Shown piece after piece: positions 25,180-34,045 of a DNA stretch of 64,000 bases. Both the position numbers and the translations under genes were made by a program. The stretch lies in contig CAJSYZ010000005.1 in the NCBI GenBank assembly GCA_910574455.1, positions 5,270,001-5,334,000 of the forward strand, in the 5' to 3' direction. Every line of letters begins with the position of its first letter. Positions within the stretch are counted from its first letter, which is position 1. The notes below the pieces were generated by a model, which saw only the letters and a list, made by a program, of their open reading frames with translations, had not been told where the DNA came from and searched no databases. The stretch comes from Trichaptum fuscoviolaceum (Eukaryota; Basidiomycota; Agaricomycetes; Hymenochaetales; Trichaptaceae).

Positions 25180-28140
25180 GCAACTCGTCTGGTACGCTTC
25201 TGAACTTCTGGGATGAGACGGGTATCAATCTCAATATCACTACCTCATACGGTTGCTTGACATCAGAATTCGACCAGTATGGTGACTTGGAGGCCTTTGG
25301 TGTGGATTGGCAGCGGCGTCAACTGACCAAGTTGGCATCCGTGCCAGATTGTCTGAGGGAGTGGAATCCTCAAGTGATGGCGAAGCTCAAGACGTTTGTA
25401 TGCATGGTGATCAAGGCGCTCGACATTGACGCCATTTGTATCGACAAGAGCACACAAGTCACATTGAACGCATTGGCAGAATGTACAAAGCTGCGCGCTC
25501 GTGCGCTGCAAGTGTCAACAAGAACAACTTCATCATTACCGGCAAGGTCACCGGCGGCTAGGGCTCCGCACCGTACCGTATACGTACACGGCCGTATTTT
25601 TCAAACCTCAATACGGGTACGGGCCGTATGAATACGGGCCGTAATTGAAAAGGACGCTGCTTGATACGGTTACGGGACGGCCGTAATACGGCCATATACG
25701 GCTATACGGGTTATACAGCTTATAAAAGCATCATATATTATTGCAAATTACAACATGTACATGCATTATAGCTTCTTCCGAAGCCTTGTATCCATCCGCC
25801 GTACTCATCCGTCGTACTCATCCGACTCGAGTCACCATTCTCCATCATTCACTCTCGCTCGCCCTTGCGCCCACAAATAACCCGCCTTCCGCGACCGTGT
25901 CCATTGATGAGTGGCTGTTTGGATGGGCCGGCAGCACTCGATGCACCAGGCGGGGACGTGTAAGGCTGCGGCGGGGTGCAGCGCCTCCCGTTCCCGGCAT
26001 GGATACAACGAATGCATCTGTAGACGCAGAGTCAATAATCAGGCGTGAGGAATGAAAGCGACGACAACATCTGAGAAGAGTTCATGAACGTACCTCCGCA
26101 CACAGACGATGGCAAAGGCGAAGGCTGGTATTCTGATTGCGCTGGAGCCTGTTGAGCGGGCATGTACGTCCTGAACTTGCCCGAACCCTGCACAGTGAGT
26201 GGACTTGGGCTGGGGCTGATGGGCGCGCCCTTGAACTTGAGTGAGAAAGACGTCGGGGCGGTGTGGACAGATGTCCCGGGCGGCGGAGAAGCGAGGGTGA
26301 TAGCGGAAGTGAGAACGGATAAGGAATATGTCAATGTTAATAACTGAAGAGTTGTAGACAGAACTTACAGATATAATTCTCTTAATTCCTTTCTCCTCCT
26401 TTGTGCTCACGCAAGGGCCTCGCAACTTTTGTAGCAACTAGCATGACCTCTTCGTTTTCCGCTTCCAAGTCAGAGACGAACGTGCCTTTTCGTGCAATTC
26501 CGTTGCCATGGCAATGCGCATGGAGAACGACGTGCGAGCCCGCGCAGACGGCGAGAGGGAGGGCGGCAAAAATAGCCAAGGAGAACCAATCCTTCTGTTC
26601 AGCAGTGGGCTACTGCAGAGAATCAAGGATGGCTGCGACAGGAAGAAGCGAGGGGTGGTGCCAACGATAACGTGGTCCTGGCCTAGGTCATTGATAGTCT
26701 TCAGTCCAAGCTTGAGAGAAGCTGCGAAGTCATTCTTCCAACCTGTAAACCTAATTAAAGTTTTGACACTGGTGTTGAAAAAGACGTACCATTGAGCTGA
26801 GTGTCCATGCATGGTCTGAAGACAGGTTAAGAACAAATGTGCAACATGAGAATTGCAAAGGGTAGCACAACCGCGTGTCCGGGATGAAATCAACGGTCTA
26901 CACAGTCAGCAAACATCGGGTTTGACGCCTAGTTTAAAGCACAAAAGTGCCCTGCTGACCGTGCTGCTCTCCCTTCGCTCTACAACATGTACACAAAGTT
27001 GCTGAGGAAGACAAGAGAATGACAACGTACCCATTCTCAGGGTGAGAAACGCTTAGTTATCAAACACCTACGTGCGCAATTGCTAAGTGCGCCGTAAGTG
27101 CGACGGCGCATCTAAAGTTACCAAATAAAGTAAGCTTAAAAACCCGTAACCGTATACGGCCGTATACGGCCGTAATTTGGACTTTCAGATACGGTTACGG
27201 CCCGTATGAATACGGCCCGTATTTCAAGTCGTCCAAACCAAATACGGGTACGGTACGTCCCGTCCCGTAACCGTACCGTATTCCGTAATTACGGTACGGT
27301 TGCGGAGCCCTACCGGCGGCAACACCTTTGCAGCTTTGTATCTTGGCCGTGGACGTACACCAACAATGTTGACGCCCCCTGATTTGGCTGCGAACAACAA
27401 CATTACGTCGGACAATAATCAGTACTTCCTCCGTTCGTTCGAAGGGCATCAACGGTCTTGATGGCGTTGCATTCCACTACTCGACCTATCGTTCCCTCAC
27501 GCGCTTCCTTGGTATGGACGGTAACTTACAGGTCGCTGATGATGTTGGCATGAATTTCGTCGACGCGTGGAATGGAATGTTTGTGACAAACGAATTCATT
27601 AATGCTCAGTCGTGCAAGACAGACCCGCGTCATATGATCGGCACGAGTAACTTCGATGTCTACCGCTGGCCAAGCTTGGTAAATGGCTCCCAACTCAGTG
27701 TACTTGCAACGTTTGTGATGAGCTTGGTTATGCCCGGTGCTTCCCTTCTATACTTCGGTAAGGAGCAGAGATAACGGTGCTACCAATTATCTCTTTGGGT
27801 TAGTATCTTTTCAATAATTCATTTCATATCTGTCAGGACCTGAGCGCTGATCTTGGAACAGTCGTCGAGCTATGCCTGCCAACTGTGCTTGGCAGCGCCA
27901 TGGATGCTACAAGCTCGGTTCAAACCAGTATCTCAACATGCCATTGCAGAAGGCTATTACAGGCTGTTACGATGATTCGAATTCGCTTGATCACTTTGAC
28001 CCGACGTCGGAGGCACCGCGTATGTACACACAGTTCAAGACGGCTAGACGACTTCAAATATCAAGCATCATCAATCGGACTTGACACTTTCTCATTTACA
28101 TAGGACGCACAGTATCACGTCAGTTTCATATGAACGGCAT
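25180..28140 (+). pseudogene. Alpha-1,3-glucan synthase fragment (GH13-like N-terminal domain), interrupted and frameshifted
   Basis: Alpha-1,3-glucan synthases build cell-wall glucan and have an extracellular amylase-like N-terminal domain; only part of that domain is here. Recognisable order: LLNFWDETGINLNITTSYG, SEFDQYGDLEAFGVDW, DCLREWNPQVMAKLKTF, IDKSTQVTLNALAE, FIITGKVTGG up to about 25558, then after the hAT insertion NTFAALYLGRGRTPTML, VAFHYSTYRSLTRFLGMDG, FVDAWNGMFVTNEFIN, DPRHMIGTSNFDVYRWPS, VMPGASLLYFG, GCYKLGSNQYLNMPLQKA and SLDHFDPTSEAPR. Frame breaks occur near 27440 and 27765. The intracellular synthase domain and everything before the DQYGD region are absent. Introns appear retained (for example after TNYLFG at about 27798), suggesting capture as DNA rather than as cDNA. 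Confidence 0.8.
25559..27312. mobile_element. Non-autonomous hAT-type DNA transposon
   Basis: Terminal inverted repeats begin TAGGGCTCCGCA at both ends (right end read on the minus strand) and continue as CCGTACCGTA. They are flanked by perfect 8-bp direct repeats CCGGCGGC at 25551-25558 and 27313-27320, the hAT hallmark. The 1754-bp element sits inside the codons for the conserved VTGG-NTF of the glucan synthase fragment, and removing it with one repeat rejoins them. Both subterminal regions are dense in TACGG/CCGTA units, often as TACGGCCGTA palindromes, probable transposase-binding sites. No hAT transposase is present. The interior (about 25900-26900, minus strand) has gene-like pieces of unknown origin, such as SLAIFAALPLAVCAGSH and WKNDFAASLKLGLKTIND. 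Confidence 0.85.
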
Positions 28141-29413
28141 GGAGACGGTGTTACCCAGCGACCAGGTAAGCTTCTTTGTCATTGTGTACGCTCACACCGC
28201 CCACAAAGCTATCAAGCTCAGTGGCTCATACAAGCCTTAACCCTGATGCCTATTGACAATTATCTGTTTGCGCTTGTTCATAGTAACTTGGCCGATGTTC
28301 TATACTGTCCAGTGGCTGCGAATGTGGCACTCTCTGTTGATCTCTCACTATCGCTTTACCTGAAAACTCTGGCGATGAAGTATTTGTTCTTACTGAAGTT
28401 TCGTTGCCAACGTTCCTTGAAGAGGAGCCGCCGAAACCAATTATACGATATGCCTTGAACTAAACTGTAGGCTCTGTAACCGATACCCCAGTCAACCCGA
28501 GTCATGATAACCATCTTGCCTCTCTGACCAGATCTATGTCTGCGACGGCCTGTGCTGAGAAAATAAAGTCCCGCGTCGACCCTTGCAACATGCCTTTGCC
28601 TGAAGATGGAGATAGTGATTCGACACTTCTGTCAGATGTTGCAACTCCTAGTATGCCTTTCGTGCGACCTTTATCTACCAAACACGATGGAGTGTACCGC
28701 TCTCTGTACCGGTTCGCTCTGTCCCTGAACTCAAGAACACGGCCGCGGCAATACGTCCTGCATCTTTGCCTACCAATGAACAACGAAAACCTAGGACCAC
28801 TGATTGTCGATGCAGTAACCATAAGTACTTTAGCTGATCCTCTGTTGGAGACTGAAGAAGTGGATACGCTGCGATGCTCAAATCTTGACGCAGAAGATAC
28901 TCGTTTGCTTGTCCACCCATTGCATTGTTCGCTGTGTGATCGCTGGTGAGCTCTGTGCTTTGGCCTGTCTATCACTCGTGCTCAGGTACAGTCTTCCCTG
29001 CGCTATTTGGCTTTGAGTGTCGGCCGGCGGCCTTGCCGATCGTCCGGTGTCCATCGGATGCACTGTCTTGCGGCCGTTGGATATACTTGAGTGACTCCGC
29101 TTTTCAGCATTGCGTCTTCTGCATTATACTGATGCCCTGCACTTGCTGGTGTGCTGCCGAGTCTTGTACTTCAGTGACTCTGGATTCCAGGTGCTTACTT
29201 GGTCTTCCTGGCTTGTACTCCGGGTGCCTCTATCGCGTCCGGCGGGCTTCGTACGAACACTGGATGAAATCCAGGTGTTACAGCGGGGACAAGCAGGCTC
29301 TGACAGCGCTATATAATTGTACTTACTGTGTCCTTACTCAGTTACTCTACTAATTTAATTACTTAAATGACCTAACTGTGAAGCACTGTGAGCACTGATT
29401 TAAGACTTCCTAT
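28141..29413 (+). other. Interior of the foreign insertion, gene-like pieces of unknown origin
   Basis: About 28350-28450 (+) encodes ENSGDEVFVLTEVSLPTF followed by LEEEPPKPIIRYALN, then a stop. An open frame at 28536-28949 (MSATACAEKIKSRVDP, with PLPEDGDSDSTLLSDVATPS) is acidic and Ser/Thr-rich. Neither matches the part of glucan synthase expected next, so they may be a second captured gene. 28950-29413 has no supported coding content. Confidence 0.3.
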
Positions 29414-29510
29414 ATTCCCATTTCCCATTTCCCATTTCCCATTTCCCATTTCCCATTTCCCATTTCCCATTTCCCATTTCCGATTTCCCATTTCCCATTT
29501 ACCATTTACC
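29414..29510. repeat. Heptanucleotide tandem array (CCCATTT)n
   Basis: About 13 head-to-tail copies of CCCATTT, with single-base variants toward the right edge (CGATTT, ACCATTT). It lies within the foreign insertion, 77 bp before the Gypsy LTR. Confidence 0.9.
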
Positions 29511-29586
29511 TATTTCCGTGACCCTTGAACCCGTCGTCAGCAAACAAAAGCCCTAGCCCTCAATAGCTCAAAGCATGCCAGGGAGC

Positions 29587-30201
29587 TGTTACGACCTAGA
29601 GTGGTTCCTTCGGACTCGAGACCCCGAATCAGACACGGACGACTTTCACGGACGCTTTGAGCGGTGGTTCTCACTCTGAGAAGCACTTTACAAGTCAATT
29701 AAGCTATTCTACACATCAGAGCTAAAGATAACACATCACCTGAGAAGCACTTTACAAGAGGCCAAAAGTGGAGTGCTTCGCAGGTGCTAGAATGGTTTTA
29801 ACAAGCTGAAATAAAAACTGTACAGTAGCAAGCCACTGAACCCTTAAGGACCCTTAAGGACCTTGGTCCGCGAGGGTCCGATGGTAGTCCGCACGCAATG
29901 CTAGTAAGTCCGTGAGAAAGTCCGTAGAAAGGTCCGTGGACGTCCGTACGGCCGTACGAGTCCGTAGGACGAAAGAAAAAGAAAGGATTGTCCGCAGGAC
30001 GCTTGTCCGTACGTCCTGCGACATACATGCAACTATCCTAGATCGAAAATAAGAAAGGAAATGAATCAGTGTCCTTGCAAGTCCGTGCTGCTCACGGACA
30101 TGTCAGGAATCCGGCGGCAAGGGGCCGTGACCCTCACGGACCCTTCCGCAAAAATAAAGAAAAATAAAAAGAAATTAAATACCCCGGGTGGATTCCTGAC
30201 A
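29587..30201 (-). repeat. 3' LTR of Gypsy element (left in window)
   Basis: Runs from TGTTACGACC to ATTCCTGACA in window orientation, 615 bp, no differences seen from 35404-36018. The outer 5-bp duplication GGAGC lies at 29582-29586. Confidence 0.95.
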
Positions 30202-30204
30202 TTA

Positions 30205-30213
30205 CCCCCCTCC
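30205..30213 (-). promoter_or_regulatory. Polypurine tract for plus-strand priming
   Basis: In element orientation GGAGGGGGG, followed by TAA and then the 3' LTR. The position and purine content are as expected for second-strand priming in LTR elements. Confidence 0.7.
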
Positions 30214-30244
30214 AAAGGCGCTCCTAAAGAGCGTGGGTCCGTCG

Positions 30245-33200
30245 TCAACGTATCGCGTCTGGGTAGCGGCGGTAGAACTTGCGAATCACGGCCGGCGCAT
30301 GTTCCATGTCCGTGGCGGACACCCAAGCATCTTCCTCGGGTCCGTAGCCTTTCCAACGGACAAGGTATTCGAGTTTGCGCCAGCGGCCCGTCCTACGTGA
30401 GTTTAGGACTTCGGCGACTTCATACTCTATGTCACCGTCAACTGCAACTGGGTCCGGGGGTGTTTGGACGCGGCCCGGAATAGTGTCCGGTACATATTTT
30501 GTCAAGAGCGAGACATGGAACACAGGATGAATCCGTAAGGACGCCGGCAGCTTAAGCTCATAGTTTAACGGCCCTATCTTCCGTAGGACCTCGTAAGGTC
30601 CTAATCGACGCGGGTTGAGCTTGCGTGTCCCTGGTAACGCAATGTTCCGTGCATCAAGCCACACTTTGTCTCCTGGCTGTATGTCTGGTGCGTCCGCGCG
30701 GCCCTGGTCGTAGTACTGCTTCATACGTTCCGCGGCTACTTCCAGTGCTGCACGGGCATCCTCCTGAGCCCTTTGAAGTGTGTCTAAACGCTCGTCCGCG
30801 GCCGGTACGGTTGATAGTCCGGCGGACGGGACAATGGTAAACTCGGGGTCATATCCGTACAACAGCGCAAACGGAGACATCCTGGTAGCCGAGTGCGCCC
30901 GTGTGTTGTGCGCAAACTCGGCCATGGGTAGTAGGTCCGCCCAGTTCTCTTGCCGTGTGTCCGTGAACGCACGCAGATACTGTTCCAACTCCTGGTTCAC
31001 GCGTTCTGTCTGTCCGTCCGTCTGCGGGTGGAAGGATGTTGAGGTGGCGCCTTCAATACCTAGTCTGTGCAGCACGGCCTTCATGAAGCGCGAAACAAAC
31101 TGTGTGCCGCGGTCCGAGATAACCTTCCGTGGGGTGCCATGATGCTTCCAGACCTCGGACACAAACAAGTCCGCGGTCCTAGCAGAGTCAATGTCCGATG
31201 TGGTAGGAATAAAGTGGGCCTGCTTTGTTAGACGGTCCACCACCACAAAAATAGCATCATACTCGCCCGACTGCGGTAACTGCGTGATGAAATCGCAAGA
31301 AATCGTCTGCCACGGACCATTGGGCACTTCATTAGGCTGTAGCGGACCCACCGGCCGTTGGGGGATGTTCTTCGTCCGTACGCATGTGTCGCAACCCGAC
31401 ACATAGCGCTCAACAAAGGAAGACATGCCGGGCCACCAATAATTGCGGCTCACCAGCTCATATGTCTTCCAACGGCCTGGGTGTCCGACTGGAAGTGAAT
31501 CATGATGCAGTTTTACAATGTCTCGACGGACTTCCTCGTCCTTCGGCACATAGACCTTGCCACGATACAACAGCAGCCCGTCCTCCGTGTTCCATTCCTC
31601 CAGGTCATTGGCCAATGCGCGCGGGGCCCCGTCCTTCAGCTTCTCAATTGCCTCAATCAATTCTTCATCAAAGCTCTCGGACTCCCTTATCCTTCGCAAC
31701 AGGTCCGTGTCACCGTCCGCGCGGACCATTCCGCGGCGCATCGCCAAGGTGTAGAAGCGGTTGGTGTCCAATAGGACCTTGTTCGCATTGTCAGGTCCGT
31801 CAGGGCGCAAGTCCTCACGTCTGGACAGCGCGTCTGGCTTACCGCCAAGGCGTCCGGGGCGGTGACGGATCAGGAAGTCAAATCGACTCAAGAACAAGCT
31901 CCAACGGGCCTGGCGACGCGTGAGGTTGCGCGCTTCCGCGAAGAACAGCAAGTTTTTATGGTCCGAGACAATGTCAATTTTGTGCGGACTTCCTTCCAAG
32001 TAGTGCCGCCACTCGTCCAAGGCACGGACAATGGCCAACAGTTCCTTGTCGTGAATCTCATAGTTCCGTTCTGCATCTCCCAAGGACTTCGAGTAGTAGG
32101 CGATAGGGTGAATGTCACCGTCCGGTCCAATCTGTGAAAGGACCGCGCCCGTTGCAAAGTCCGAGGCGTCACACTCCACAATGAAGGGCTTTTCAAGGTC
32201 TGGCATTGCTAACACTGGCGATTCCGTGAACTTCTTCTTCAGTCCGTCGAAGGACTCTTGCTGACGGACCGTCCAACGCCACTGGGCATCCTTGCGCAGT
32301 AGTTCCGTCATGGGAACCGCGAGCTTCGAGAAGTCCTTGATGAACCGACGGTAGAAGTTGGCAAATCCAAGGAAGGCCTGGATGTCCTTCACCTTCGTAG
32401 GTGTGGGCCAGTCCGCCACGGCCTCGACCTTCTTCGGGTCCATGGAAATTGTACCGGACCCAATGATCATGCCCAGGTACTCAATTGAGTCCTTGTGGAA
32501 CTCGCACTTCTCGGGCTTACAGAAGAGATCATACTTCTCGAGCCTTCGAAGGACCTCCTTCACATGTTCCTCATGGTCCGCGTCGTTCTCCGAGAAGACA
32601 CAGATGTCGTCGAGGTAGACAATTACAATGACATCAAGCATGTCCTTGAATATCTCATTCATCATTCGCTGGAACGTGGCGGGCGCGTTGGTAAGTCCGA
32701 AGGTCATGACCGTAGGTTCGAAGTGTCCTTCTTGGGTCCGAAACGCGGCTTTCCACTCATCACCTTCCTTGATGCGAATGTTGTTGTATCCGGCCCGCAA
32801 GTCGAGCTTGGTGAAGACACGGGCCTTCTTCAAGGAGTCGATGAGTTCCGTAGTCAACGGAAGCGGATAGCGATTTTTGACGGTCATTGCGTTCAGCTTG
32901 CGATAGTCCACTACCATCCGTAGTGAGCCATCCTTTTTTTTGATGAAGAACACTGGGGCGGCCGCGGGGGACTTCGACGGACGGATGTAGCCCTTCCGTA
33001 GGTTGTCCTCAATGAAGTCCTTCAAGGCCGCACGTTCCGCGGGCGCCATAGGATAGATTTTACTGTATGAGGGGGTGGCACCGGACTCAAGATCAATGGC
33101 ATGGTCGTATGGCTTGCGTTCCGGTAACCTCTCGGCCTCAGACTTCGAGAACACCTTTGCAAACTCACGGTACTGTGGGGGAACCATTTCCTCGAAGGAC

Positions 33201-34045
33201 TTGTCACCTTCCTTCACGGCCGTCTTCTCCGCAATCGCTTGGGACCAGGTGTAGGAGGCCGCGATTTTGTGCACGAAATCTGGGTCGTCCGCCACAAAGA
33301 ACTGTTCCGCGTCATGGTAGATGTCCATGTACTTCTCTGAGTGGCGAAAACCCGGCGGAACTTTTGTTAGATTGTCCGTCTCCTCCTCGGCCTCGTCCGT
33401 ATCATCACTGACTTCCGCCACGCACACTCGTGCGTGAGGCCGTGGCCGTGCGCGCATCTGGCGGCTGTTCTTACAGCGTGCGGCCCGTAACTTACGGACT
33501 GCATGCGGCAAATCCTGTCCTGCGCGGACCGTGCGCTCTGCGGCCGCGGGCCTACACTCTTTCGGACACCTTGTAAAACTGATGGTGTCGTCCTGCCAAT
33601 CGATTTCAGGGTTGTGCTGGCGCAACCAGTCAATCCCAATGATCAACGGGTAGTCTCCAATGTTTGCCACGGTCGCGTCCACTTCCTCCTTATGTCCGCC
33701 CATTTCTAATGTCAAACGGACCAAGTCCGTGATAGGGCCACTCTGGTTCAAGGAATCGTCCGCGTTGTACACCTTAATGGGCCGCGGGAGGGGCCGTGTC
33801 CGTAGTCCAAACTTACGGACCAATTTCTGATTGACGATCACGGAAAATGCACCGCAATCTAGCAGGGCTCTCATGCTCAAAACTTTTTGGCCGTCACTAA
33901 TTCTCACTGGTATATGAATGAATCGACGCAAGCTCTTGTGTATTAGCGAAGTACTATACACTGAGGGATCAGAAACATCATCATCTAGCAGCGAGAACCG
34001 GTTTGGGGTCTTTGGCGGAACGACCGCACGCCGCGACCCACTCAA
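30245..34045 (-). CDS. pol: Gypsy Pol polyprotein (protease-RT-RNase H-integrase-chromodomain)
   Basis: Open for 1266 codons from the TTG at 34045; the frame is already open from 34054 and has no ATG at its beginning, so it is probably made as a Gag-Pol fusion by -1 frameshifting. Domains: aspartic protease near residue 60 with LLDCGAFS (Cys instead of the usual Ser or Thr of the D-S/T-G triad); reverse transcriptase with VIVYLDDICVFS near residue 475; RNase H with VSDHKNLLFF near 690; integrase zinc-finger region (HHDSLPVGHPG, CDTCVRTK) near 840-890; catalytic core CDFITQLPQ and ISDRGTQFVSRF; and a C-terminal chromodomain, EYEVAEVLNSRRTGRW then YLVRWKGYG, near 1205-1250. Chromodomains direct integration to marked chromatin. 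The frame is uninterrupted. Confidence 0.95.
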   Translation of the reverse strand: MSGSRRAVVPPKTPNRFSLLDDDVSDPSVYSTSLIHKSLRRFIHIPVRISDGQKVLSMRALLDCGAFSVIVNQKLVRKFGLRTRPLPRPIKVYNADDSLNQSGPITDLVRLTLEMGGHKEEVDATVANIGDYPLIIGIDWLRQHNPEIDWQDDTISFTRCPKECRPAAAERTVRAGQDLPHAVRKLRAARCKNSRQMRARPRPHARVCVAEVSDDTDEAEEETDNLTKVPPGFRHSEKYMDIYHDAEQFFVADDPDFVHKIAASYTWSQAIAEKTAVKEGDKSFEEMVPPQYREFAKVFSKSEAERLPERKPYDHAIDLESGATPSYSKIYPMAPAERAALKDFIEDNLRKGYIRPSKSPAAAPVFFIKKKDGSLRMVVDYRKLNAMTVKNRYPLPLTTELIDSLKKARVFTKLDLRAGYNNIRIKEGDEWKAAFRTQEGHFEPTVMTFGLTNAPATFQRMMNEIFKDMLDVIVIVYLDDICVFSENDADHEEHVKEVLRRLEKYDLFCKPEKCEFHKDSIEYLGMIIGSGTISMDPKKVEAVADWPTPTKVKDIQAFLGFANFYRRFIKDFSKLAVPMTELLRKDAQWRWTVRQQESFDGLKKKFTESPVLAMPDLEKPFIVECDASDFATGAVLSQIGPDGDIHPIAYYSKSLGDAERNYEIHDKELLAIVRALDEWRHYLEGSPHKIDIVSDHKNLLFFAEARNLTRRQARWSLFLSRFDFLIRHRPGRLGGKPDALSRREDLRPDGPDNANKVLLDTNRFYTLAMRRGMVRADGDTDLLRRIRESESFDEELIEAIEKLKDGAPRALANDLEEWNTEDGLLLYRGKVYVPKDEEVRRDIVKLHHDSLPVGHPGRWKTYELVSRNYWWPGMSSFVERYVSGCDTCVRTKNIPQRPVGPLQPNEVPNGPWQTISCDFITQLPQSGEYDAIFVVVDRLTKQAHFIPTTSDIDSARTADLFVSEVWKHHGTPRKVISDRGTQFVSRFMKAVLHRLGIEGATSTSFHPQTDGQTERVNQELEQYLRAFTDTRQENWADLLPMAEFAHNTRAHSATRMSPFALLYGYDPEFTIVPSAGLSTVPAADERLDTLQRAQEDARAALEVAAERMKQYYDQGRADAPDIQPGDKVWLDARNIALPGTRKLNPRRLGPYEVLRKIGPLNYELKLPASLRIHPVFHVSLLTKYVPDTIPGRVQTPPDPVAVDGDIEYEVAEVLNSRRTGRWRKLEYLVRWKGYGPEEDAWVSATDMEHAPAVIRKFYRRYPDAIR

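Noticed and set aside
29414..29510. Heptanucleotide array as an internal telomere repeat
   Set aside because: CCCATTT is not the fungal telomere unit CCCTAA and no array of that unit is present.
29798..30028. 76-aa frame present in both LTRs as a gene
   Set aside because: It lies within the LTR, is low in complexity and tracks the GTCCG repeat words; no sign of coding selection.
31384..31923. Long plus-strand frames under the Gypsy pol (also 32495-32923 and 33067-33411)
   Set aside because: They are antisense shadows of the intact pol frame in a GC-rich stretch.
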